Assembly (NCBI GenBank): GCA_017531065.1
Contig: JAFXLR010000149.1
Span: forward strand, 1 to 20,374
DNA length: 20,374 nucleotides
Direction of reading: 5' to 3'
Source: Bacilli bacterium
GTDB taxonomy: Bacteria; Bacillota_I; Bacilli_A; RFN20; CAG-826
Each line of letters begins with the position of its first letter. The stretch's first letter is position 1. Made by a program: the position numbers and the translations under genes. This document shows, in pieces, positions 1-7,330 of the stretch. Under the pieces are notes generated by a model. The model was not told the DNA's origin. It ran no database searches and saw nothing but the letters and a program-made list of their open reading frames with translations.

Positions 1-2112
1 GAAGATGACTGGCTCCTCGACCTTTCTGCCAAGGAGGGTTTCGAATTCCTCTTGGTCGACGCGTCTCACCTTGCCGCTATAGTAAGAAGGAAGCTTCTCT
101 TTATCATATGGCGCTGGAGCGTTCGTGCCTTCTTGATGAATCTTGCCAGCAAGAGGGAATGAGGCGCTTGATGGGCCAACATAGACATCGTAATCCCCTG
201 CTTCAACTTCCCACTTATTGGTCTTAACGTTGAAGTAACGGAAAGTATATTCATCGAATGGGATTCTGACTTCTTTGGTTTCGCCTGGTTCGATTTCGAC
301 TTTGGCGAATCCCTTAAGTTCGAAAGCAGGACGGAAGATGGCGCTCTCCTTGAGCCCGATATACATTTCGGCGACTTCTTTGCCAGCGACGTTTCCGGTG
401 TTCTTGATTTTGAAGGAGACGCCTTTCTCGTCGACCTTGAGGTCACTATATTCGAAGGTGGTGTAGGAAAGACCATAACCGAACGGGAATCTTGGAGCGA
501 TGTCCGCGGTCGAATAGTAACGATAGCCAATGAATGGGCCTTCACGATATTCGACTAAGCCATTCTGCCAGCCAAAGGTTTCGGCGCTTGGGCAGTCTTC
601 ATAGGTGTATGGGAGAGTCTCAGAAAGCTTTCCAGAAGGATTAACCTTGCCAGAGAGGACTTCGATCATGGCTCTCGCGCCAGCCTCGCCTCCAAGGTAT
701 CCGTGGACGAGGGCGTTCACGTTATCGACGAATGGAAGCTCAACAGGTGAACCGGCACTTAAAACGCAGACGATTGGAGTGCCGATTTGAATCAATTTCT
801 CCAGCAAATCCAACTGATTTTTTGGAATTAGCATGGTTTTTCTATCAAGTCCTTCGGTCTCACTATGCTCATCTAAACCGAGGAAATAGAGAACCACATC
901 TGCTTTTGAAGCAAGGGCGCAAGCCTTCTTCGCAAGGCCTCCGCTCTTCTTTCCGTATCTCTTGAAACCAGGCTCATAACCAATGAAGTTAACGCCTGAA
1001 CCTTCTTCTTTCACAACCTCGAGAGCCGACTCAACTTTGATCGGGTTAACGATGCTTGATCCAGCGCCTTGATAACGCGGTTTATCAGCGAAGTCACCGA
1101 TGATGGCGACCTTGGCTTCTGGTTTGAGAGGGAGAATCTCTCCTTCGTTCTTGAGGAGAACGATCGATTCTCTAGCAACCTTAAGCGCTGCTTCGTGGTT
1201 AGCCTCTTTATCGGTCTCAGGTTTTTTGTCTTTGAGATTCTTGTTAGTCAAAAGGGCTAAGTCGATGATGCGGTCGATAGCCTCATCAACATATTTCTCA
1301 TCTAAGGTTCCGTCTTTGACGGCATTATAGACATCATCATTGGTTTCACCGCCAGTGGAAGGCATCTCAACTTCGTTGGAGGCTTTCAAACCGAGAATAC
1401 GGTCATTCTCTCCACCCCAGTCGGTGATGACGAGTCCTTTATAACCCCATTCTTTGCGAAGGATGTCGAGAAGGAGGTGTTCGTTCTCGTTGGAGTAGGT
1501 TCCGTTGAGTTTGTTATAAGAAGACATGATGCTCTTGGCCTTGCCTTCTTTAATGGCGATTTCAAAACCGGTGAGATAAATCTCACGGAGCGTTCTTTCG
1601 TCGACGATGGAGTTAGATGCCATCCTCTTGATTTCTTGGTTGTTGGCGGCAAAGTGCTTTGGACATGCGCTGATGCCGTTTTCCTGAACGCCAGCGATAT
1701 AGTTGGCGGCCATTTTGCCAGCGAGATATGGATCTTCGGCAAAGTATTCGAAGTTACGTCCACAAAGTGGGTTTCTCTTCATGTTGAGAGCAGGAGCGAG
1801 AAGAACGCTGACGTCATTAGTCGATGCTTCTTCGCCAATGGTCTTGCCCATCAAGTGGGCCATCTCAATGTTCCAGGTGTTCGCGGTTGTCGCAGACGAT
1901 GGGAAGCAGGTAGCAGGAATGGATGGGTTGAGGCCAAGGTTATCGGCTTCGCTAGCTTGTTTCCTCAAACCAGTCGGACCGTCTGAGAAGAACATCGAAG
2001 GCAAATCGATGCTTGGCAAATTCATCGTTTGCCAGAAGTCTTTGCCACTTAATAAGGAAACTTTTTCCTCGAGGGTGAGCTTGGAGATCAAGTCTTTGTG
2101 TTTGAGGGCCAT
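1..2112 (-). CDS. Glycoside hydrolase family 3 beta-glycosidase (C-terminus cut by window edge)
   Basis: Retaining beta-glucosidase/xylosidase-type enzyme that removes non-reducing beta-linked sugars from oligosaccharides. Seen: 704 in-frame codons with no stop, running off the left edge. The N-terminal barrel carries the substrate/catalytic motif KHFAANNQE (K152, H153) and VITDWGG with the nucleophile at D231. The alpha/beta domain carries HSETEGLDR with the likely acid/base at E420. A fibronectin-III-like C-terminal domain follows. There is no signal peptide, so the enzyme is probably cytoplasmic and acts on imported oligosaccharides. The ATG at 2112 is preceded by AAGGAG at good spacing. 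It starts 24 bases after the Glf stop on the same strand, so the two are probably co-transcribed. GH3 enzymes of this layout are usually about 700-800 residues, so little is missing. The family call is firm; the exact sugar specificity cannot be read. Confidence 0.95.
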   Translation of the reverse strand, partial: MALKHKDLISKLTLEEKVSLLSGKDFWQTMNLPSIDLPSMFFSDGPTGLRKQASEADNLGLNPSIPATCFPSSATTANTWNIEMAHLMGKTIGEEASTNDVSVLLAPALNMKRNPLCGRNFEYFAEDPYLAGKMAANYIAGVQENGISACPKHFAANNQEIKRMASNSIVDERTLREIYLTGFEIAIKEGKAKSIMSSYNKLNGTYSNENEHLLLDILRKEWGYKGLVITDWGGENDRILGLKASNEVEMPSTGGETNDDVYNAVKDGTLDEKYVDEAIDRIIDLALLTNKNLKDKKPETDKEANHEAALKVARESIVLLKNEGEILPLKPEAKVAIIGDFADKPRYQGAGSSIVNPIKVESALEVVKEEGSGVNFIGYEPGFKRYGKKSGGLAKKACALASKADVVLYFLGLDEHSETEGLDRKTMLIPKNQLDLLEKLIQIGTPIVCVLSAGSPVELPFVDNVNALVHGYLGGEAGARAMIEVLSGKVNPSGKLSETLPYTYEDCPSAETFGWQNGLVEYREGPFIGYRYYSTADIAPRFPFGYGLSYTTFEYSDLKVDEKGVSFKIKNTGNVAGKEVAEMYIGLKESAIFRPAFELKGFAKVEIEPGETKEVRIPFDEYTFRYFNVKTNKWEVEAGDYDVYVGPSSASFPLAGKIHQEGTNAPAPYDKEKLPSYYSGKVRRVDQEEFETLLGRKVEEPVIF

Positions 2113-2136
2113 AATCCTACTCCTTCGTTTTTATGT

Positions 2137-3258
2137 TTAGGCGATACCTAAGGATTGAAGCTTATCGAACATCTCTTTGGCGGCGATGATGCAATCATCC
2201 ATGTCGTAATACTTGTAAACCGCAAGCCTTCCAAGGAAGAAGGTCTTTGGTTCAAGCTTCGCGGAGAGTTCTTTATATGCAGCAGCGAGATTGTTGTTCT
2301 TTTCGTCGTTGATCGGGTAGCAAGGGATCTTTCCTTCTTCGAAGGTGTCCGGATACTCGAAGGTCACAAGGGTTGAATGATGGTTCTTGCAGAATGGGTC
2401 AAAGGCCTTGTGCTCAGCGCAGCGAGTGTATGGCTGATCGTGGGTGGTGAAGTTGATGACTGGGTTGTTCTGATAACGGTCCATCTGCATCCACTGATTG
2501 TCGAAACGGAGGGATCTGTATTCGAGCTTACCAAGCTTGAAGGAGAAGTACTCGTCAAGACGTCCGGTGTAGATGACGTGGTCGGCCATCGCATCCCATT
2601 TTTCTTTGTCTTCGAAGTAATCCACGCCGGTTTTGACGTCGATTTCTTTCAAAAGGTTCTCAACCCACTTCGAATAACCGCCGACTGGAAGGCCCTGCCA
2701 GGAGTCATTGAAGTAGTTGTTGTTATATTCAAATCTCAAAGGCAAACGTTTGATGATGCTGGCAGGAAGCTCTTTGCAATCTCTGCCCCACTGCTTCTCG
2801 GTATAGCCTTTGATGAGTTTCTCGTAAATCGTGCGGCCAACGAGTTTGATGGCTTGCTCTTCGAGGTTCTTTGGTTCACCGATGTGTTCCTTCTCAACCT
2901 CTTCGGCGATTTTGGCTTTCGCCTCTTCCGCGGTGGTGACACCCCATAACTCATGGAAGGTGTTCATGTTGAAAGGCATGTGATAGAACTCGCCATGGCA
3001 GTTGGCGATAGGTGAGTTGATGAATGGATAAACCTCAACGTTTTTGTTGAACATATCCCAGGCGAACTTGTCTGAGGTATGGAAGATGTGAGGTCCATAG
3101 GTATGGACGATGATGTCGTCCTGGATGGCCGTTGAAATATTGCCGCCGACATCGTCACGTTTCTCGATAACGAGAACTTTCTTGCCGGCGTTCTTAAGTA
3201 AGTTGGCGATGGTTGAGCCAGAAAGACCACTGCCAACAATCAGATAATCGTAATGCAT
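2137..3258 (-). CDS. glf: UDP-galactopyranose mutase
   Basis: Flavoenzyme that interconverts UDP-galactopyranose and UDP-galactofuranose, supplying Galf for cell-surface glycans. Seen: a 373-residue protein, the usual length for bacterial Glf. It opens with a Rossmann FAD motif (LIVGSGLSG, residues 6-14), an acidic ribose-binding residue in VIEKRD (E32) and VGGN, and continues with family-typical segments such as YTEKQWGRD and the C-terminal RLAVYKYYDMD. The ATG at 3258 has AGGAG five bases upstream; an in-frame GTG two codons earlier overlaps that site and is rejected. The gene is divergent from the M24 peptidase and is followed closely by the GH3 gene. No galactofuranosyltransferase is visible in the window, so the glycan receiving Galf is unknown. 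Identification is firm. Confidence 0.96.
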   Translation of the reverse strand: MHYDYLIVGSGLSGSTIANLLKNAGKKVLVIEKRDDVGGNISTAIQDDIIVHTYGPHIFHTSDKFAWDMFNKNVEVYPFINSPIANCHGEFYHMPFNMNTFHELWGVTTAEEAKAKIAEEVEKEHIGEPKNLEEQAIKLVGRTIYEKLIKGYTEKQWGRDCKELPASIIKRLPLRFEYNNNYFNDSWQGLPVGGYSKWVENLLKEIDVKTGVDYFEDKEKWDAMADHVIYTGRLDEYFSFKLGKLEYRSLRFDNQWMQMDRYQNNPVINFTTHDQPYTRCAEHKAFDPFCKNHHSTLVTFEYPDTFEEGKIPCYPINDEKNNNLAAAYKELSAKLEPKTFFLGRLAVYKYYDMDDCIIAAKEMFDKLQSLGIA

Positions 3259-3307
3259 AAGCACTCCTATTCAGTCCGGTATATTTTACCTTACCTAAGC
3301 GCAATAG

Positions 3308-3316
3308 TGCTACAAT
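3308..3316 (+). promoter_or_regulatory. Extended -10 promoter of the M24 peptidase
   Basis: TGCTACAAT is a TGn extended -10 element in the 73-base divergent gap between glf and the peptidase. It predicts transcription starting near 3323, leaving a leader of only about nine bases before the ATG at 3332. No good -35 is visible, which extended -10 promoters tolerate. No convincing promoter for glf was found on the other strand of this gap. Confidence 0.5.
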
Positions 3317-3331
3317 ACCAAAGGTAAATTT

Positions 3332-4519
3332 ATGAAAAAACTTGAAGTTATACATGAAGTCTTAGCAAAAGAAGGCGCGGATGCTTGGGTTATCGTCGAC
3401 TACGAAAACAGAAACAAAACTCTAGTCGAATTCCTTGGCAACAGGATGCTCACGAGAAAGATCTTCCTTGTCTTCCCTCAAGAGAAGAAACCTTTCATCA
3501 TCTGTCATTCAATCGACACCGTTTTCCTTAGGGACGAAGAAATCACAAATCAATTCGACCTCAAGGTCTATCATACCTGGCAAGAAATGCTCGATATCGA
3601 GAAGAAAGAGTTCGCCGGTTACAAGAAGGTCCTTATGGACATCTCCGAGTTTGGCCTTCTCCCAAGAATCTCTTTAGCCGATTATGGTTCAGTCGAATTT
3701 GTGAAGAGCCTTGGCATTGAAGTCGCCTCTAGCGGAAACCTCCTTCAAAGATTCAGCGCTTTATATAGCGACAGAGCCTATGAGCTTCAGCTTCTCGCCA
3801 ACAAGAAAACCCTCATGATCAAAGATGAGGCCTTCGCCAAAATCAAAGAGCTCATTCTCAAGAACGGCGAGACCAGCGAATACGAAATCCAGAAATTCAT
3901 CTGCGATAGATTCCACGAAGAAGGCATGGTCTATGATGACCCTGCAATCGTCGCGATCGGTAAGAACGCTTCCGACCCACATTATGGTCCAAGCAAGGAA
4001 ATCTCCTCCCCTATCAAGAAAGGCGATTTGGTCCTTATCGATATGTGGGCGAAGATGGATGATCCAGAAGGCGTGTACGCTGACATCACCTGGATGGGTT
4101 ATGTTGGTGAAGAAGTCCCAGAGGTCTATGCGAAGAGATTCGAGATCTTGAAGAAGGCTATCGAGGCCGATTTCGAGTTCCTCAAAAATGAGCTTCCTAA
4201 GAGAGCCGTCGCCGGTTATGAAGTCGACCAAATCTCAAGAGATTACATAAAAGACGCAGGATTTGCTGAATATTTTGTTCATAGAACCGGCCACAACATC
4301 GCAGTTGATGTCTCTCCTCATGGCCCAGGCGTCAACATCGATAACTATGAGTCACACGACACTCGCGAGATAATCGATGGAGTCACCTTCTCACTTGAAC
4401 CAGGCATCTACGCGCCTGATTTCGGAATGAGAAGCGAGACCAACGTCTATATCAAAAACAGGCAGCCAATTTACGTTGCCGGACACCAAGAAGAGATCAT
4501 CGCGATTCTCAAAGATTAA
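3332..4519 (+). CDS. M24 family Xaa-Pro aminopeptidase-like metallopeptidase
   Basis: Cytosolic dinuclear-metal peptidase of the pita-bread fold, probably releasing N-terminal residues that precede proline. Seen: 395 residues. A creatinase-type N-terminal domain occupies roughly residues 1-145, and the M24 catalytic domain fills the rest. The five metal ligands are present: D237 (LIDMW), D251 (YADIT), H321 (GHNIAVD), E356 (SLEPGIY) and E369 (RSETN). The HGPG segment that follows the metal-binding histidine is also present. This favours a true peptidase over a creatinase-like relative, but substrate preference is inferred from the family. The ATG at 3332 has only a weak AAGG upstream. A strong terminator directly follows the stop, so the gene is probably transcribed alone. 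Confidence 0.9.
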   Translation: MKKLEVIHEVLAKEGADAWVIVDYENRNKTLVEFLGNRMLTRKIFLVFPQEKKPFIICHSIDTVFLRDEEITNQFDLKVYHTWQEMLDIEKKEFAGYKKVLMDISEFGLLPRISLADYGSVEFVKSLGIEVASSGNLLQRFSALYSDRAYELQLLANKKTLMIKDEAFAKIKELILKNGETSEYEIQKFICDRFHEEGMVYDDPAIVAIGKNASDPHYGPSKEISSPIKKGDLVLIDMWAKMDDPEGVYADITWMGYVGEEVPEVYAKRFEILKKAIEADFEFLKNELPKRAVAGYEVDQISRDYIKDAGFAEYFVHRTGHNIAVDVSPHGPGVNIDNYESHDTREIIDGVTFSLEPGIYAPDFGMRSETNVYIKNRQPIYVAGHQEEIIAILKD

Positions 4520-4520
4520 C

Positions 4521-4547
4521 AAGGCTGGTCAATTTGACCGGCTTTTT
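4521..4547 (+). terminator. Rho-independent terminator of the M24 peptidase gene
   Basis: AAGGCTGGTCAA and TTGACCGGCTTT can pair over about twelve positions (two G-U pairs), with a very short loop and a following T-rich run. It starts immediately after the peptidase stop codon. Its right arm contains the TTGACC proposed as the -35 box of the next gene. Confidence 0.8.
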
Positions 4548-4562
4548 AATATTGCCTAGAAT
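4534..4562 (+). promoter_or_regulatory. Promoter of the radical SAM pair, overlapping the terminator
   Basis: TTGACC (4534-4539) and TAGAAT (4557-4562) are separated by 17 bases, each one mismatch from sigma-A consensus. The -35 lies inside the right arm of the peptidase terminator. The predicted start near 4569 leaves only about four bases before the ATG at 4573, so the mRNA would be almost leaderless. Confidence 0.55.
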
Positions 4563-4572
4563 AGGTGCGCTT

Positions 4573-5475
4573 ATGAAATTCTCATCTTTCATGAAATTTG
4601 CTGGTTTCGGGATCAGCACAATTCTCTTTCGTAGGAAGAAGCCAATTCTAGGAACAGTCATCGTTACGGATAAGTGCAACCTTCACTGCAAACACTGCTC
4701 CGTCAATAACATCACCGCGGTCATTCACCCTTATGAGCAGATCAAAGGCGAGATGAAGCAGCTCTATGACATGGGCGTGCGTATTCTTTTCTTCTGTGGA
4801 GGCGAGACCTTCATGTGGAAGGATGGAGACAAGACGCTTAGAGACCTCGTCATTGAAGCAAAGAAGATGGGCTTCCTCATCGTCAACGTCGTCACAAACG
4901 GCACCTGGCCTATCGATTTGCCAGAGGCGGACTTAATTTTGTTAAGTCTTGATGGTGATAAGGTCCACCACAACATCATCAGAGGCGATACATACGACAC
5001 CATCTTTGAGAACATCTCCAAGGCCACTTCAGACAACATTTGTTTCTATATGGCCGTGAACCAAATCAATAAAGATTGCATCCGTGATGTCTGTGAGAAG
5101 GCCCGCGACACCAAGAACGTCAGAGCGGTCTCTTTCAATTTCCACACCCCATACCCAGACACCAAAGAACTCAAACTCACCAAAGAAGATAAAGCCAAGT
5201 GCTGCGACACCATAAAGCAGATGATGAAGGAAGGTTGCCCTGTCTTTAACCTTAAGAGCGCATTCCCATATATCATCGAGAACAAATTCCCAACCCCATG
5301 CTACCAGTGTGTTGTTATGGAGAACGGAAAGCTCTCTACCTGCGGACGTTGCATCGAAGTCCCAGGCCTTTGTGATGAATGCGGCTACTTCTTCGTCGCC
5401 GAATATACCCTCTTATTCAGAGGCAACTTGAAGATCGTCTTCGAGATGCTTAAGACTTACCTGAAATATATCTAA
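4573..5475 (+). CDS. Radical SAM protein with C-terminal cysteine cluster
   Basis: S-adenosylmethionine-dependent radical enzyme of unknown substrate. Seen: 300 residues. A short basic/hydrophobic N-terminal segment (about 1-28) may lie on the membrane. The [4Fe-4S]-SAM motif CNLHCKHC (C35, C39, C42) follows, then FCGGETF (75-81), which matches the SAM amino-group-binding GGE. Six C-terminal cysteines form three CX2C pairs (243/246, 257/260, 267/270), consistent with at least one auxiliary iron-sulfur cluster of SPASM or twitch type, though not an exact SPASM pattern. The start is the ATG at 4573 with AGGTG five bases upstream. An in-frame TTG at 4534 lies inside the terminator hairpin and is rejected. 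The stop is one base from the next radical SAM gene. The superfamily call is firm; the reaction is unknown. Confidence 0.88.
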   Translation: MKFSSFMKFAGFGISTILFRRKKPILGTVIVTDKCNLHCKHCSVNNITAVIHPYEQIKGEMKQLYDMGVRILFFCGGETFMWKDGDKTLRDLVIEAKKMGFLIVNVVTNGTWPIDLPEADLILLSLDGDKVHHNIIRGDTYDTIFENISKATSDNICFYMAVNQINKDCIRDVCEKARDTKNVRAVSFNFHTPYPDTKELKLTKEDKAKCCDTIKQMMKEGCPVFNLKSAFPYIIENKFPTPCYQCVVMENGKLSTCGRCIEVPGLCDECGYFFVAEYTLLFRGNLKIVFEMLKTYLKYI

Positions 5476-5476
5476 A

Positions 5477-6730
5477 ATGAGCTTCCTTGCTTCCCTTGCG
5501 AGAAACTGGTTAACAAGGTCACTCAAACCATTCACATTCAAGAGTGATTACGACCAGGTTCTCCCATATGAAAACCTCGACAATTTAGGTCTCTATGTGC
5601 ACCTTCCTTTTTGCAAAAGCATCTGCAATTTCTGCCCGTATTGCAAAAAACTCTACTCAGAAGAGGAAAGTAATAGGTATATAGACGCCCTCATAAAAGA
5701 GATTCATTTAGTTGGTTCTCAGAGCGAAGAAAAGAAGAAGGTCACGAGTCTCTATTTCGGAGGCGGAACCCCTGCTTTATCCGCGCCTAGAATCAAGGAG
5801 ATCATTGAGGCCATAAACGAGCACTTCATCATCACAGAAGGAATCGGTTTGGAGCTTCATCCGGAGAACGTTAACAAAGAGACCCTTCAGATCCTCAAAG
5901 ATGCCGGTGTCACAAAAATCTCAATAGGCATTCAATCCTTCAGAGAAAAATACCAATCCATCTTAGGAAGAAGAAGCGTGGACACCAAAGCCATGAAAGA
6001 GGCTCTTGAGGCCGTTCCTTTTGAGACAGTTTCCATGGACTTCATATTCGCTCTCCCTTCCCAGACCTATGAAGATCTTAAAGCGGATGTTGATGAAGCT
6101 TTCGAATTAGGCGCGAATCACGTAGCCATTTATCCGTTCATCGATTTCACTTTCACCTCAAGCAAGGTCAAAGCGTTACCAAAGAAAGAGAAGAGAGCCC
6201 TTCTCGATGCCATAACGAAACATTGCCAAGAGAAAGGCTATCCAAGAAGCACAATCTGGACCTTCTCAAGCAAGCCTGAAGCCAAATACTCGTCTATGAC
6301 GAGAGAGACGTTCTTAGGATTTGGTTGCTCCGCCACAACCCTTCTTAAGGATCAGTTCAAAATCAACACATTCGATGTTGATGCCTATATCAAGAGAATT
6401 GAAGAAGGAAAACTCCCAACTTCGTTGACCATCAGGTTCAAGAAGAGACAAAGAATGGTCTATTGGCTCTTCTGGACCGCCTATAGCACGAGCGTGGATG
6501 AGAAAGACTTCGAGAAGTTCTTCGGAATGCCGCTTAAAAAGATGTATCGATTTGAGTTATGGCTCGCCAAAAAGATCGGCTACCTCACTGAGAAAGATGG
6601 TGTATACACGATGACTCTCAAAGGAGCCTTCTACTACCACTACTTCGAGAACTTCTATACTCTCTCATACATCGACAAGATGTGGGGAATCATGAGGAAA
6701 GAACCTTTCCCAAAACAAATCAAACTTTAA
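5477..6730 (+). CDS. HemW/coproporphyrinogen-oxidase-like radical SAM protein
   Basis: Radical SAM enzyme of the HemN/HemW superfamily with unknown substrate. Seen: 417 residues. An amphipathic N-terminus (1-22) precedes the motif CKSICNFCPYC (C46, C50, C53, plus an extra C56). Next come YFGGGTPAL (93-101), the family-typical SIGIQSF (149-155) and a segment resembling the HemW DLIYGLPGQT block (MDFIFALPSQT, 187-197). The C-terminal 150 residues look like a helical/winged-helix extension. It begins one base after the upstream stop with no recognisable ribosome site, so translation probably depends on coupling to the first radical SAM gene. No other heme gene is present, so a role in heme synthesis is not supported. 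HemN relatives also include heme chaperones, heme-degrading enzymes and methyltransferases. Confidence 0.87.
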   Translation: MSFLASLARNWLTRSLKPFTFKSDYDQVLPYENLDNLGLYVHLPFCKSICNFCPYCKKLYSEEESNRYIDALIKEIHLVGSQSEEKKKVTSLYFGGGTPALSAPRIKEIIEAINEHFIITEGIGLELHPENVNKETLQILKDAGVTKISIGIQSFREKYQSILGRRSVDTKAMKEALEAVPFETVSMDFIFALPSQTYEDLKADVDEAFELGANHVAIYPFIDFTFTSSKVKALPKKEKRALLDAITKHCQEKGYPRSTIWTFSSKPEAKYSSMTRETFLGFGCSATTLLKDQFKINTFDVDAYIKRIEEGKLPTSLTIRFKKRQRMVYWLFWTAYSTSVDEKDFEKFFGMPLKKMYRFELWLAKKIGYLTEKDGVYTMTLKGAFYYHYFENFYTLSYIDKMWGIMRKEPFPKQIKL

Positions 6731-6740
6731 AAACAAAAAA

Positions 6741-6775
6741 AGAGGCGCGGAGTAAGGACGCCTCTTTCTTTTGTT
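6741..6775. terminator. Bidirectional terminator between radical SAM operon and hsp20
   Basis: AGAGGCG and CGCCTCT pair around an 11-base loop, with an A-run to the left and a T-rich run to the right. It can stop transcripts from the radical SAM operon (plus) and from the converging hsp20 gene (minus). A second, weaker hairpin (AACAGCG/CGCTGTT, 6796-6822) lies just downstream and ends in a short T-run. Confidence 0.75.
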
Positions 6776-6823
6776 AGTCGAGATAGTTGGTATGGAACAG
6801 CGTGAAAGGAGTAGCCGCTGTTT

Positions 6824-7231
6824 TTAGTTGATTGAGATGTTGTGAACCAACTCTTTCTTCTCTTCTTCCTTAGGGAAGGTGAGGGAAAGAACACCGTTTT
6901 CGAACTTAGCGTTGATGGCCTTTTCGTCGGACAGGCCAACATAGTAAGTCCTAGAAGCAGAACCATAGGTTCTCTCATGGCAGACATATTTGCCCTTGGA
7001 CTTTTCATCCCTCTTGTCTTCGCGTTTGGCGGAGATGGTTAAGTATCCATCTTTGAGGGTGACGTTGATGTCTTCTTTCTTAACGCCAGGAAGCTCTACA
7101 TCCATCGTGTAATGGGTCTCGTCTTCTTTGACATCCGTCTTCATGGAGATGGCGTGATTTTCTCTTCTGCTAACTGGAGCGAAGAAATCGTAGAATGGAT
7201 CAAATCCGTAGTTGACTAAATCAAATGTCAT
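6824..7231 (-). CDS. Small heat-shock protein (Hsp20/alpha-crystallin)
   Basis: ATP-independent holdase chaperone that binds unfolding proteins during stress in the cytoplasm. Seen: 135 residues. The alpha-crystallin domain spans about 38-122, with the conserved VELPGVKKEDI and the A-x-FENGVLSLTFPK block. The C-terminal ISI (132-134) matches the I-x-I motif that docks between subunits. The start is the ATG at 7231, seven bases after a perfect AAGGAGGT. An in-frame ATG at 7264 lies inside the CIRCE operator and is rejected. Two CIRCE elements flank the promoter, so repression by HrcA is expected and heat or misfolding should induce it. The arrangement resembles HrcA-controlled hsp20 genes of Bacillota. 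Confidence 0.96.
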   Translation of the reverse strand: MTFDLVNYGFDPFYDFFAPVSRRENHAISMKTDVKEDETHYTMDVELPGVKKEDINVTLKDGYLTISAKREDKRDEKSKGKYVCHERTYGSASRTYYVGLSDEKAINAKFENGVLSLTFPKEEEKKELVHNISIN

Positions 7232-7253
7232 AGTAGTTACCTCCTTGGATTTT

Positions 7254-7280
7254 TTAGCACTCATTCTTCCTAAGTGCTAA
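7254..7280 (-). promoter_or_regulatory. CIRCE operator 1 (HrcA site), start-proximal
   Basis: TTAGCACTC-N9-AAGTGCTAA matches the CIRCE consensus TTAGCACTC-N9-GAGTGCTAA at 17 of 18 arm bases. It lies just downstream of the -10 box, over the expected transcription start and leader of hsp20. CIRCE is the known binding site of the HrcA repressor. Confidence 0.95.
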
Positions 7281-7284
7281 CTAT

Positions 7285-7312
7285 ATATTAGCCCTCTTTT
7301 TAGCACTGTCAA
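7285..7312 (-). promoter_or_regulatory. Sigma-A promoter of hsp20
   Basis: On the minus strand, a perfect TTGACA (7312-7307) and TAATAT (7290-7285) are separated by 16 bases. The -35 overlaps the distal CIRCE and the predicted start falls at the edge of the proximal CIRCE, so HrcA on either site would block polymerase. Confidence 0.85.
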
Positions 7313-7326
7313 TAGGTAAGTGCTAA
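7300..7326 (-). promoter_or_regulatory. CIRCE operator 2 (HrcA site), covering the -35
   Basis: TTAGCACTG-N9-AAGTGCTAA has 16 of 18 arm bases of the CIRCE consensus and the exact 9-base spacer. It is 46 bases from the first element, start to start. It overlaps the hsp20 -35 box and ends four bases from the stop of the upstream gene. Confidence 0.92.
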
Positions 7327-7330
7327 TTTT

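Noticed and set aside
1386..1986. Open frames on both strands within 1386-1986
   Set aside because: They are out-of-frame shadows of the GH3 gene, whose catalytic motifs lie in the continuous frame.
2377..2949. 190-codon plus-strand open frame inside glf
   Set aside because: It is antisense to a well-conserved UDP-galactopyranose mutase and matches no family.
4534..4572. In-frame TTG start 13 codons upstream for the first radical SAM gene
   Set aside because: It lies inside the peptidase terminator and the proposed promoter, with no ribosome site; ATG 4573 has AGGTG upstream.
5477..6730. Calling the second radical SAM gene a heme biosynthesis enzyme (hemN/hemW)
   Set aside because: Similarity is at superfamily level, no heme genes are nearby, and the cysteine motif has an extra CPYC cysteine.
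7232..7264. Start of Hsp20 at ATG 7264
   Set aside because: It falls inside the CIRCE operator; ATG 7231 has a perfect ribosome site.
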